Assembly (NCBI GenBank): GCA_019321725.1
Contig: CM033112.1
Coordinates: 23,590,509-23,654,508 of the forward strand
Length of the DNA stretch: 64,000 bases
DNA from: Paulownia fortunei
Lineage: Eukaryota; Streptophyta; Magnoliopsida; Lamiales; Paulowniaceae
Reading direction: 5' to 3'
Position 1 is the first letter of the stretch; each line of letters starts with the position of its first letter. The notes beneath the pieces were generated by a model that worked only from the letters and a program-made list of their open reading frames with translations, did no database searches and was not told the DNA's origin. The translations under genes were made by a program, and so were the position numbers. Below are positions 1-12,037 of this stretch, one piece after another.

Positions 1-111
1 GAAGAACTAATCTACATCTTGAAATTTTGGTGTTTATGAGTATAAAGCATTGAATTTTTTCGTTTTTTGGTTCAGAAACGCTAATTGCCTCCTAAAATAT
101 TTTGCAATTAG

Positions 112-255
112 GTTTTCCAACCGACGGAGGAACTGCAAAAGCTTCTGCTCTATAAAGATGCTGACAATGGTCTCAGTGAGTGTGCAATATCGAAGATTTG
201 CCAGAAATTCTATTTGAACTCTGCAGATGTGATGAAATACCGAGATTCAATTTAG
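112..255 (+). CDS. Last exon of an unidentified gene (partial, 3' end)
   Basis: After a TTTGCAATTAG acceptor, an open frame runs 47 codons to a TAG at 253-255. It contains the segments FQPTEELQKLLLYKD, ECAISKICQKF and DVMKYRDSI. The mix of charged and hydrophobic residues and the clean acceptor look like a real terminal exon. The rest of the gene lies to the left of the window or in small exons I could not place. I do not recognise the family firmly. A C-terminal pattern of the form LSxxAIxKIxxxFxLxxxDVxKY would suit the mitochondrial K+/H+ exchange-related family. From memory such a gene neighbours RPT1A in Arabidopsis. That identity is inference only. Confidence 0.5.
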   Translation, partial: VFQPTEELQKLLLYKDADNGLSECAISKICQKFYLNSADVMKYRDSI

Positions 256-1030
256 TCACAAGTTTTAGGTAGTTTTTCTGTTGTTTCCCAGTTTAGTACT
301 TCCATTCTTTCTTCCAGAAAATTTTGCTGGTTAATCTGTCTTCCTTGTTAGGATCAAACAGAATCTGTATATCTTTCAGAGCAGGCAATAAATTGTCCAT
401 TAAAGCAATGGTGGTGCACAAACACTAAACTATGAACCCAACCCCCCCCCCCCCCCCCCTTTGCCCTTATGTCAAATTGGCACAAGTTCTATGAATCTAC
501 TAGCTAAGTTCATTCATTTGCTTTGCAAATTTAGTAGTGTCGCGCCATTGTTATTTTCTTATTTTTCTTACCATTGTTTTGATTCGATGAAAATCTCTCT
601 CCAAGGGCCCAAAAAAAAAAAAGAAAAAAATATCAGTCTTATGTGCTATTACAATGAAAACCCAAAAGGTTCTAAATAGTACATTAAACATTTTGTCCGA
701 TTTAGACAAGTATATTAAAAGTGCGGATTTGAGATGGATATAAATAATTCTGAGATGAACGTAAATAATTTTAATCTGAATTCTACGCATTGAAAATCAT
801 GTTCGAGAAAATTCTACCATTATAGGAGGTGTTAATGAATTGCTCCAATTTAGACTTGTAAATTCATCAAGCCCATCCAAATTAGGGCTAGATTTCTTAT
901 AGGGTATGTTCAAAAATACTATAGTGTATGTTCAATAAAGTAAAATTGTATTAAAAGTCATTGGAATTGATTCCTTAGATTCAAGAATAACCGGGTCGGG
1001 GCTCTTGTTGGACAACCTGACACATACTTC
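256..1030. other. Spacer between the partial gene and the RPT1 promoter
   Basis: Contains the presumed 3' UTR of the upstream gene, a C-homopolymer of about 18 nt near 441-458, and A/T-rich sequence. No coding potential was seen on either strand; the short ORFs here are low-complexity. Confidence 0.6.
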
Positions 1031-1033
1031 GCA

Positions 1034-1116
1034 GGCCCATAACTTTATTGGGCTTACTAAGACTTAGTTTGGGCCATAATTAATTTTCTTGGGTTGGTAG
1101 CCCACTAAGTCACGTG
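1034..1116 (+). promoter_or_regulatory. RPT1 promoter: clustered site II (TGGGCY) motifs and a G-box
   Basis: Four TGGGCC/TGGGCT-type motifs in either orientation lie at 1034-1039, 1049-1054, 1070-1075 and 1099-1104. A CACGTG G-box follows at 1111-1116, about 140 bp before the RPT1 start codon. Site II elements are known TCP-factor targets and are common in promoters of housekeeping genes active in proliferating cells, which fits a proteasome subunit. The motifs are seen; their function is inferred. Confidence 0.6.
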
Positions 1117-1258
1117 CAAAGCAGGTGAGACATATAGGATATACATAGCCATTAGCCATTTTCCTCTTCGTCTTTTGTTTGTCAGTGCTTCTTCTTCAAG
1201 AAAAGCTTCCCCGAAAGACAAATTCCGAAAGAAAATTAAAAAGTCAAATTCTTCGAAA

Positions 1259-4200
1259 ATGGCACCGGAGCCTGAGGATGAGATCAAGGACGAGAAGAAC
1301 CCTAGGCCTCTCGACGAAGACGATATTGCCCTCCTCAAAACATATGTAAATGTTCATAAGCCCTAATTTTAAGCTATTTTTTGCTTGTATGTTTATATGT
1401 GGGAAAGGTAGAAAAGTGTAGCTGAATCTGTAAGTTATTTGTGATGTGTACCTAGGATTGAAAATTTGTTGCTTGCGTTTTTTATTTAATTGAGAGAGAA
1501 TTAGGATCTAGGATTTGAACATTGAGTGGAAGTTATATTCATTTAATTTCTCTGAAATCGGATTAAACTGAAGGTTAGACCAATCGGTAGTTGGACTTTA
1601 TGAACTCAGAATCCTCGGTGGGGTTTTGCTTATATATATCTGGAATTGGAAATTTTTGTTTGTTGTTTTTTTACTTGAATAGGAAATAATTTGTGGCCGA
1701 CTATCATTAGCTTAAGTTGCCATATTTCATTTTTTCCTGCTTATATTATCTGAAATTGGTTTCTTTTCATGGTATTTGTGTAATGCATTGGAGACAAAGT
1801 GTTTGCAATATTACTAGTTGTACAATATGGTCGAAATCCATACAGTAGTGATACATATGCCATGTTATGTGCTGATCATTGAAGGCTTTTGGGCTTTAGA
1901 GAGGCCACCAAATGTTGCTTCTGTTGAAGTTCATGAAATGATTTGTGTAGGGTTTGGGACCTTACTCGACAAGCATAAAGAAAGTTGAGAAGGAAATCAA
2001 GGAGATGGCAAAGAAGATTAATGATTTATGTGGTATGTTCATTGCCCCCATTTTTGTCCCTTTATTATTGGAGAACTTGTTTTATCAGATCATTTGGCTT
2101 AAATTTTGGTCTATTAATTTTTTATAGTACTGCTAGAAAACTGGCTTTTGATTAATTTTATGCCTTGTTTATATATCATTTGATGTAGCATAATACATGT
2201 GGTTTATATGTCATGTTCTTTTATTTCTCTGATGCTAATCTGTCAATTTTCACTTCATGATAGGTATAAAGGAATCTGATACTGGTTTAGCTGCGCCCAG
2301 TCAATGGGATCTTGTATCTGATAAGCAAATGATGCAGGAGGAACAACCTCTTCAGGTAGTGTTTTGTAGATTTCCGAATCTATTTTCTGTCCCCTTTTCT
2401 TTGTATCTTAGAAATGATATAACTTGTTTCTGTGAATAGGTTGCACGATGTACTAAGATAATTAACCCAAACACTGAGGACGCCAAGTATGTTATAAATG
2501 TTAAGCAGATTGCCAAGGTAAGTTAGCTGCTTTCTCTTCTTGACAACTTTGCCTGGAATTTGAGTTTCTCCTCGTATCTTCAACCCAAGAAAAATAAAAA
2601 TAGAGCAGTTATATCCAGTAATATTCCTTGCACACCACCATAGCTATCTAGAGATGGCATCTAGTCTTACATCATTGTATATACCAGTGTATGATGTGCA
2701 ATTACATTTTATATTATTTCAATATTGTTTTTGTGGTGGTTAGTTACTTATTTATCTTGTGCAATCTATTGTTGCAGTTTGTTGTTGGATTGGGTGATAA
2801 AGTTTCTCCTACTGATATTGAAGAAGGCATGCGCGTTGGGTGAGCTTTTCTGTCTTGGTTTATGATTAACTAAGCAAGCATTTTTGTGTTCATCACAGGG
2901 TCATGTGTCTTTTTTTTTTCCTTTGCCATAAATTGCATAGATGGAGTTATTTAGTTGGATAGCATTGTCATATTCTGCTAAATGTTGAACTGTTTATTCG
3001 TTAATGGTATGAATCACAGCAACTTGAGAATTATTCCTTTTCTGCTGAAGATTTGTGATCCAAATTATCTGTTTCAGTTTCCTATACGCGTCTCTCCTAG
3101 GGTAGTACACAGCCTCAATCACATGCTGCGCTGGTGGTGGTTTAGACTTGCGTCATTTAGTTCACCTCATTTAAATTGTACTGTTTTATGAATTAGTTTG
3201 TTTCAATAAGATAAAACAATTGCCGAATGAAGAATCTTTATAGAACTTAGTATGGTAGGCTTGAGCTTCTTACTGCTGATAATGTTGTCATTTTGCTGCC
3301 ATGATATGAAGTTTGACACATCACTGTTATTGCAGTGTGGACAGGAATAAATATCAAATTCAGATTCCTTTGCCTCCAAAAATTGATCCAAGTGTTACAA
3401 TGATGACAGTGGAGGAAAAGCCAGATGTTACCTATAATGATGTTGGAGGATGTAAGGAGCAGATTGAAAAGATGCGAGAGGTTTGTTCTATATTGAGTTG
3501 TTGGTATTGCTTTGTTTACAAGTCTGTTGTTGAGATTTAATGTACACTAGCTGGAAAATTTACTTGATTTGTGTGTTTCTATAATGGATATTTTGTAGGT
3601 TGTTGAGCTGCCTATGCTTCACCCTGAGAAATTTGTAAAGCTGGGGATTGATCCTCCAAAGGGGGTTCTGTGTTATGGTCCTCCTGGTACTGGCAAAACT
3701 CTGCTAGCCAGAGCTGTGGCTAATCGAACTGATGCATGTTTTATTCGTGTTATTGGTAGTGAGCTTGTCCAGAAATATGTTGGTGAGGGAGCTCGGATGG
3801 TTCGTGAACTATTTCAGGTCCGACCCCCCTCACATTTCAGCAATTTTTCTTACATTTTGGGCCTTCTTAACTTAGAATCTGCTTAATATGTCTTCTCTAT
3901 TCCCCGTGGCAGATGGCACGCTCTAAAAAAGCTTGCATTGTATTTTTTGATGAAGTAGATGCCATTGGAGGTGCGCGGTTCGATGATGGGGTGGGCGGAG
4001 ACAACGAGGTTCAGCGCACCATGCTTGAAATTGTAAATCAGCTTGATGGATTTGATGCTCGTGGAAACATTAAAGTTCTAATGGCAACTAATAGGTTAGT
4101 TAGCCTTTCTATTTTGCCTTCACTTCGTGTTTTAACTTTATCGATGAGATTATTACTTTTGGCATGTAAGATGGTAGCACGAGCGTTCACATTTCTAGGA

Positions 4201-5393
4201 GTTTCTGAGCGCTGTGTACCCATTCATATTACTTCTTTTAATTTGATGAAACTAAAACGAATAGGTTGTTTAAGCACTTGTGAAGCTTATGCTTTTCTGA
4301 CAAAGAAAGAGAGCATTGGTAGAAGGCATTAATGAGTGAATCATTTGATAAAGCATTTATCATTGGTCATCATGGTATTGTTTGTGTTCATTCTCTTCTG
4401 CATGTGGTCCTACACATTTGGTCAAAAAGCTAGGAAGATGCAATAATTGTTCACCTGTAGACATCATATATTTCTTTTATCCACTAGTTGGCGTTTTTTG
4501 TATGCATGGTTGATTCGTTTACAACCTTCTTCCCTGCCGCATGTGATGGGGGCTGGAAGGGTGGGGTGGTGAACATTGTTTCTCTGTTAGTATTAACTTA
4601 GAATCATTTAGGTTTCTTTGGTGTTTTCCGAATTGTATTTGCTATTAAGACTGAATATCATGGCTAGCTCTGGTTTTCTAAGGATATAGTGCTTGCTTAA
4701 TTAATGACTTTTTCCCTACTGTTCTAGACCTGATACCCTTGATCCAGCACTGTTACGTCCTGGACGGCTAGATCGAAAAGTGGAGTTTGGACTGCCAGAT
4801 CTAGAAAGTAGGACTCAGATTTTCAAGATTCATACACGCACAATGAATTGCGAGAGGGACATTCGATTTGAACTTCTCGCTCGGCTTTGCCCAAATTCTA
4901 CTGGTAAAGATTTAGCTGTTTTGCATGTATTAGAGTTACAATGCTGCATAAAATTTCAGTATATCTCCCCAACTGTGTTTGCTCATTGCCGAAGTTGATG
5001 GCTTTGGCATGTATGTTAAGTGATGACTAATGATACACTTGTCATGAACAAATGTTACAAGTAATTTTTACAAACTCCACAGATAAATAGTGACTTCCTG
5101 GGCGTAGTATAGCATGCCCATTTACAGTAGTTTACTTTTTGAAATGTTCCTTTTTGTTCATCACTTTCTGTCATGACATCTTGCCAATGATTCATTCTTT
5201 GCTCAGTGATTTTTGTTTTCTTTTTCTAAATTCAGGAGCCGACATAAGAAGTGTGTGCACAGAAGCTGGAATGTATGCCATCCGAGCAAGAAGGAAGACT
5301 GTTACAGAGAAAGATTTTCTAGATGCTGTCAACAAAGTCATCAAAGGCTATCAGAAATTCAGTGCAACACCAAAGTATATGGTTTATAATTGA
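1259..5393 (+). CDS. RPT1: 26S proteasome regulatory ATPase subunit 7 (RPT1)
   Basis: One of six AAA+ ATPases of the 19S base ring, which unfold ubiquitinated substrates and open the 20S gate. Exons: 1259-1345, 1951-2032, 2264-2355, 2440-2517, 2778-2839, 3336-3480, 3599-3817, 3913-4094, 4728-4903, 5236-5393. They sum to 1281 nt, 426 aa plus stop, the usual plant RPT1 length. The start is the Met of [19 protein letters not shown], the family N-terminus; an in-frame upstream extension lacks family similarity. Walker A GPPGTGKT lies near residues 209-216, Walker [13 protein letters not shown] near 264-275, and the arginine-finger region [13 protein letters not shown] in exon 9. The C-terminus is MVYN and, as is normal for RPT1, has no HbYX motif. 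All junctions are GT-AG. Nothing suggests damage. It is convergent with the SRF gene. Confidence 0.97.
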
Positions 5394-6730
5394 TTAGTGT
5401 TTTGCATTCAATTTTCAGTTTGGTGTCAGATGCAGCCGAATCATGGGGACTTTCCATGGGTATTCATTCTTACATGCTATACTGGACAGAAAGTTCTCTC
5501 CTAGCTTGGCTGCGAACTCAAAACTGTACCCAGTTGCCAACTCTGGCTGTAGTCGCATTTATTTCAGTTAAACATTCTAAGCAACCTTGAGTTGTGCCTC
5601 ATTCTGTACTGAATCCTTCTTCAATTATATGGTTTGATTGAATGAAAATGAATTATTGTGGCAACTTGTATTAGAAGCAGCTTTCTAGAGCATAATTGTT
5701 GAAGGTGCTACAGTGGAGCCATTCGACTGGTTTCCATTAGGTATTTCCCTGTGTAGTATTCCTCCTGCACTATTGGACATCACATTTGATCATGATGATG
5801 GAAAGTTTGCATATTTAACATGCATAACAGATTTTTCTGCCTCTGTTGGGGCCAGAAGATTTCTTAACTGGGAATGAAGTGCTTCTGTGGATCAGGAACA
5901 TGTGCTTAATAACAGGCAGCTTATTTGAGTATGTGAATATTATAATCTCTATTTTGACATCAAGTAGTTGCTTATATTAAACCAGGGTTATATGGTTGAG
6001 AGTTTCTGAGGATATGAAATTATACGAAGCCAAAAAGATGGCAAAAACTTTAAAAGGAATTGTATTGTGTAAGATTCTAGAAGTACATTGACTTTGATTT
6101 GATTTGATTGATCAAAGGGTTCAAGAAGTAGAGCATGAAACTTAGTTCAGCTGATTATAATGTTGATCCTGCAAACAATTATTAGTCATTTAATTGTTAT
6201 CCATCTCTCTATTTGGATCTCCTGCAACAGTTATAGAGGATCACTGTCAAACAGAGTCTCTTTCAGTGTACAAAAGGACTAGGATCTTGGTTCATTAAGT
6301 ATACCAAATCAAACTTTAAAAATCGTTTTTGAATTATGGAACTCAATTCAATAAATTTTTTTTTGATAAATATGTCAAAACATATAGCTGAATCACATTC
6401 AGCTCAATTTAAGCTACGTTCGGTTAGCTCAATTTAAGCTTCGTTCGGCCTCGACTTGAACAACGTACAAATTCAAGTTTGATAAGTGGTTAAATTTCTC
6501 ATATCAAGTACATAAAAGGAAAGTTGAAAAAATAAAAGAAAACACTGTCAAACCAATCCACCAAATTTCAAGAATGAACAAATTTTAGCACCTACTCTTT
6601 ACTATATTACAGCAGAATTGAGAGTATCTGAAGATTGGCACAATGGTGTCTTGGGAAGGGTAAAGAGTCAATACAGACTGATAATCTTTACTTTCTAGTG
6701 CTGTCTCTTGATGGTCAAAAGGAACTTAAC
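5394..6730. other. 3' UTRs and spacer between convergent RPT1 and SRF
   Basis: The first few hundred bases are probably RPT1 3' UTR, with AATGAAAATGAATTA near 5640 as a candidate poly(A) region. The remainder is AT-rich. A 25-bp unit is tandemly duplicated at 6401-6450. No gene was seen. Confidence 0.6.
6401..6450. repeat. Two-copy 25-bp tandem repeat
   Basis: The unit beginning AGCTCAATTTAAGCT at 6401-6425 is repeated at 6426-6450 with three differences. It lies in the spacer between convergent genes. It may be a remnant of a mobile element, but there are no termini to show that. Confidence 0.6.
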
Positions 6731-9700
6731 CTAGGGAGTATAGTCCTCACCATCTGCACTTTCAGCCCGAGATGCAGCTTCATTTCCAAAAGTTCTCTTG
6801 CTCATGTTTGCTCGTTGTACCAAGCGAACCAATGCTTGAACCACTTCTGACATTGGGGGCCTGAACTCTGGCTCCGGCTGGTCACAACAATAATTAAACA
6901 CATTTAGTCCTTGGTAAACAGCAAGAGATCATGGAATTTGATTTTGAGTGTTTGCATAAAATCAGGTACCTGGACACACAGAGCAATTACATCTGCAAAA
7001 CGTGAGAGAGATTTGACAGGATAAAGCCCTTTTAGAGCCGGATCAACCATCTTAGAGAGAGCGTCAATATCATGGAGCTGAGGTGTTGCCCATCGAACTA
7101 ATGATTGCTCAGATCTTGGCCTTGAGCTGTGTCAGAAAATACACCAATGAACTCATTAAAGCTGATTTATGCGATTCTGTTTTCATATTTCTTAGAAGGG
7201 ATTGGCATACCTATCAAATGGTGTGCGTCCCGTAAGAAGTTCTAACATCACAACCCCAAAGCTGTATACATCACTCTTAATGGTATATTGACCAGACATG
7301 GCAACCTCAGGTGCACTGTAGCCAGATGCCTGCAAATGCTCCATGGTGGTCATTATGAAAATAATGATAGCAACCCTTGAACAATTATTCCATAGGATGA
7401 CACAGTTATATCTTTTGATGTGCCGATGACAAAATATATGTCCCGACTTAAATGCAATTTCCATGATGATGAATAGAAGAATAAGGATACTTGGATATTG
7501 CATCGTAAACCACTGATAATCTTAAGCTGCTTTGGAAAAGAAGGATATAGGAGTCTCAATATCTACCTGATCTGGTTCACGGACAAGGCTTGCTAAAACA
7601 CAATCTGAAAGGTGAGGATTGAGCTCCATGTCGAGTAAAATGTTTGCTGATTTAAAATTTTTATGAATAACAGAGGGCGAACAAACTTCATGTAGGTACC
7701 TGCAGAGGATGGCTACATGAGTAACACGCAAACTGCTTGCTAAGGAAAGGGAAAAAAAAAAAACGAAGTCAAAGAACAACATCCAAGGATATTAGAGAAA
7801 AACAGATGGATGTAGCAATGTGGAATTAGTTAAATTATGGCAACCAATCCATCGAGTGAATATTTAAAGAAACTGCTAATCAAACTTACTCTAGTGCTCT
7901 TGCAGTCCCCAATGCAATCTTGACACGGCTGTTCCATGTTAAGGGCTTACTAAATTCATCAGAGAGATGCAGAAATTCGTGTAGAGATCCATTTTTATGG
8001 AACTCATAAACAAGCAGGTGTTGCCCATGCTCAGAACAATACCCTACCAGCTCAGTTACATTTGGATGATGCAACCTGGAAATCTCTGACACTATGTCCA
8101 GAAAATCTTCAGAATTGGACAGAGCAGATGAATTTATTTTCTTCACAGCAACAACCTGTGTTGCCAAACATGCAAGGCAGTTAACTAGACAGTTGATATC
8201 AGTGCATTAGAAAAAGTAATGCTCTTTATCAGCATATAAATTCCGTGATGGAAAATAAATAAATTCCCAACATCTTATAAATCAACCAATTGCTGAATTG
8301 GCTTTTAATCAGTTGTGTTCAGTAGCACTATGGATATCTTGTATGAGTTCCCATGCCGTGAAAAACTAACTTCAATATAAAATGTCAAAGCTCACAGATG
8401 CATACGTAGGTAGTCAGAAGCTCCACACCTGTTGACTGCACAAACATTTATGGTCATAATATGATTTGTGAAAGAACACAACATACCTTTCCATCATCCA
8501 ATTGAGCCCGGTAAACACGTCCAATAGATCCCTCACCGATAAGATTTTCAACACTGAAACTATCTGTAGCTATCTGCAGATCTGCAACTGAATACGATTT
8601 AGCATTTATTGGAGCTGTATTGACTTTCTTGGGGGAACAATGGGCTTTACAGAGACATCATCTTCATCAAATGATTTATGACGATCGACTGGGGGAGGTC
8701 TCAGATTTATCACAGCAGGAGTTTCAAAAGCTTTTGTGCTGGTTGTTGATGAAGTTTGAACAGGCTTAACCTCTGCAGTCAAAACATAAAATGTTGCTTA
8801 AAAATTACACACAGCCGCACAGTATTTGATATGTTCACCAAGTATACATATGAAGAGAAAATTGACATGTACCTTGCACTTCTTGTGAAGCTAGAGGAGC
8901 AAAAGGCTGATTGTCAAGCTTCTCAATGTCCATTGATGATTTTCTGGATCGTCTCTTCATAATGAAGAATGCTGCTATAGCTCCAACGACCAAAACAGAT
9001 ATAACAATTCCAGCTATAGCACCAGCACCTATACCAGATTTGCTTCCTTCACTGCCACTACCTCCGCCATTAGATGAACCACCACTGCCTCCAGATCTGT
9101 GATTTCGGTTGGGCCTGCTAGCCGGAGGAGTGCCAGGTGGAGGTGGAGGTGCAGGCCCAGAGTTGAATGAATTACCATTTGTTCTGTTAAGTGAAGCACA
9201 AAGGGCAAGTATTACAATCTCTTTTAGAGGAAACAAGGCATATAGAAGTATATATTGACTGTGAGATGCTTACTGTGGGTTTATGCCTCTCAATTGCTGG
9301 GGGATCCATCCAGTAAAACGGTTGTTTTCAACATTCCTAAAAATGACAAACACATATCAATTAAGTACTAAATAATCTTTTTTCTATTGTCCTCTTAGAA
9401 ACATAAATTAGTCTACATGTAGGTGTGTGCGTGAACAGAAAATTTCGAATGAAACTCACAGATGTTCAAGTGGAAGATTAGCAAGGACATCAAGAGTTCC
9501 CGTAAACTGATTGTTTTGCAAATACCTGCACAAGTAAGCTGGTTACCAAGTATCCAAAGAGTATCGAATTATAAAACAAAATGTATTCCACTTACATATC
9601 ATTTATATTTGTCAGCGACTGAAAACTTTGAGGAAGATTATCCGTCATGACATTAAAAGAGAAATCCCTGAAGCATGAATAAAAATTATATAGCTGGCGA

Positions 9701-12037
9701 TGAACCAAGATTGAAAATAAAAGATGAAAGATGATTTCCTTAGTCATGGACAGGACGAGGCACAAAATATAGATAACTTAGCAACCTCAAAATTAGCTAG
9801 AACCAAAATGAAATAGGAATTGTGGGATGAGGAGATTGGCCTTACAACGTGGAGAGAGCAGTAAGCGAGCTGAACTGGACATTCACTTGACCCTGAATTT
9901 GATTGTGACTTACATTGCTGCCATTGCAAAGTGTCATATTTTGTCAGAATGAAGAACCTTGAGATATTCCATACTAGTTTTCTGGGGTTGGGGCAGGGGA
10001 GATTTCAAGTTTAAGGCATGACTAACAGGTATTTTAGAGAAGTCATCAGCGATAAGGAATATGGAAGGCCACCATTGAAGTTATTACCAGCAAGGTTTCT
10101 GCTTTGTGAAAGAAAAGTGAGATGAGATGGAAACAAGGAAATTCAAAATGACAAATCAGACTAAAATATGAAGCTTACAGTCTTTGCACATTTGGAGGAA
10201 GTTGATATGGAATCTGGTTTCCAAGATTGTTGTTACTTATATCGCTGCAAAACACAATCAGAAAGACACAATAAAGAAAAATCCAAAACCGATTGTTCAG
10301 AGAATTAGATCGGCATAACTAAGCACTGACAAACTTGGGAATTTATTTGTCTTACAAAGTAGTTACAGATGTCAATCTATCTAGCTGGAATCCCATATTC
10401 CCAGTGAGTCCCAGTCCTGATATCTTTCTGACAAAAGTACAGAGAGAGTGGACATCAGAATCTGGCTAACATATCAATATAGTGATTATCGTCAAGAAAA
10501 AATGAAGGGTTCTTATAAAATCACATTTCTGTAACTCTTGAGCCTGAGCAGGTAATTCCCTTCCAGGACTCCCCACAAGGATCACCACCACTTGGCTTCC
10601 AATTAGTAAGTTGCTGTGGCGAATTCAAACTGGTATACAAGATGTTGAGAGTAGAAGCTGTATATCCAAGTAGCTATGGTCAAATTACAGATTAAGTTAA
10701 TAGGATTAACAAGCATATTATCATTCCACTAATGTCACCTAGCAGAGACAGATGATTAAAGAATGTAAAAGTAACAGGTTCAACAAGTCTGTACATGCGC
10801 TCAAAACAAGTAAAATTTCGATAAATTCAATATAAATTAATTGAAGAACACAAAATTCACATGTTTCACTTTTTTCTTAACCAGCATGGAAAAGGATTGG
10901 CGACATATATGTTGCTCCTAACAGATACAAAAGGGGAAGAACGTAATTTGCTGTTCAATAATGAGTAATTGTCAGGATAGTGAGGAGTCCAAGTAATTCT
11001 ATTTCGTAACAGGATTCTCATGTTTCAAAGAAAGCCTGGAAAAACTTCAAATTGCAGTTTTCGTTTTAGGCAGGATGCGATTTTGCTGTTCAATAATGAG
11101 TATTTGTCAGGAGACCAAGTAACTGTACTGGATAACTGGATTCTCATGTTTCAAGATAAGCCTGAAAAAACCCCAAATTACAGTTCAGTTAAGTTGGTTT
11201 TTTATGAGGGATTTATATGCCATGTTACCACCACAGTTGTATAATCAAAAGTTAATTACAGAAACATTAAACAAGTAATCAGAATGTGATTATTATTATA
11301 AATCTATAGATACGTTTAATGAACTGATCTTAGAAGCAGGAGTGAAACGCTAGCTTCTTGAAACACAAACGTAAATAAAGGCCATCAACAAAAAGCTTGA
11401 GAAACCACAAAAACTAATAATAGCTGATGATCATTCCTCAATGAATATCATTCATAAAGTTTTTTATAATAATGTACAGAAACTCTTATTTCTAGACCCA
11501 GATTTTTGGATATCAAATTGTGACCGGCCCAAAATTGCATAAGGAGATGTTACCTTGAAAATACTCTATATTATTAACTGAAAATACAAAAACAGAACAG
11601 CCCAACAGCAAAAACAACAACAATTTACCTGCAGTGGAATCATCTAAACAAAATAGATTTCATCTTCATTACTTGTAGAGCTATATTTGCAACCCTGGTC
11701 CAATCCAGCTCATCTAGTTTTTATTTTCTTGTTTCCAACACAGATTAGGACAAGAAATTCACCCCAACTAGTATATAATCATTAAATCCAGTACAAACCA
11801 GAATGCCATTTCAAGAACCCATCACCCATCAACACATCCAATACTTCCACTCACATGCACAAGCCCAGCCATGTATACAAACATACAAATGCATACATAA
11901 TGCCAACAATGATAATGAAAAGGTATATAAGTGAAGCGCTGACCATCAGTTGGATCTGTATCTGCAATGGTGAAGCTCAGAATGCCAATGAGGAGCACCA
12001 CCACCGCCACCACCTCCATCTCCTTCAGCTTTCTCAT
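6731..12037 (-). CDS. SRF6/7: STRUBBELIG-receptor-family LRR receptor-like kinase (SRF6/7-like), apparent frameshift
   Basis: Plasma-membrane LRR receptor with an atypical kinase. Exons in transcript order: 12037-11944, 10657-10525, 10427-10356, 10244-10179, 10098-10027, 9917-9846, 9667-9596, 9525-9460, 9336-9274, 9183-8873, 8772-8487, 8155-7890, 7699-7567, 7329-7211, 7126-6970, 6877-6731. Order of parts: signal peptide; SRF-type N-terminus ([26 protein letters not shown]); about six LRRs in 66-72-nt exons of matching phase; Pro- and Gly-rich stretch; TM segment [19 protein letters not shown]; juxtamembrane region; kinase domain with glycine loop [10 protein letters not shown] and Lys in VVAVKK. 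The HRD motif is HKN and DFG is DCV, so catalysis is doubtful, as in STRUBBELIG itself. Exons total 2129 nt, one short of 710 codons. The frame breaks near 8621-8635 in the juxtamembrane part (separate entry). The exon structure and family assignment are clear; 6 versus 7 is not settled. Confidence 0.9.
8606..8640 (-). other. Apparent 1-bp deletion frameshift in SRF juxtamembrane exon
   Basis: Upstream the frame reads [13 protein letters not shown]; downstream the kinase-side frame reads [19 protein letters not shown]. The two differ by one base at a run of five C followed by AAGAAAG (minus strand). In the upstream frame a TAA follows at 8606-8608, giving a receptor of about 395 aa without a kinase domain. 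A 23-bp GT-AG intron here would be far too short. Either a real mutation or a homopolymer error in the assembly would explain it. Confidence 0.75.
10946..11185. repeat. Diverged tandem duplication in SRF intron 1
   Basis: A segment of about 110 bp at 10946-11060 recurs at 11081-11185. Shared blocks include TTTGCTGTTCAATAATGAGT and GGATTCTCATGTTTCAA, with several indels between them. It lies in the 1.29-kb first intron of the SRF gene. Confidence 0.75.

Noticed and set aside
7192..7503. Long minus-strand open frame extending through an SRF intron
   Set aside because: Only 7211-7329 matches the kinase. The extension beyond the acceptor at 7329-7332 reads through an intron.
8606..8640. A 23-bp GT...AG mini-intron that would restore the SRF frame
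   Set aside because: Far below the minimum plant intron size, and it would remove conserved juxtamembrane residues; a frameshift is simpler.
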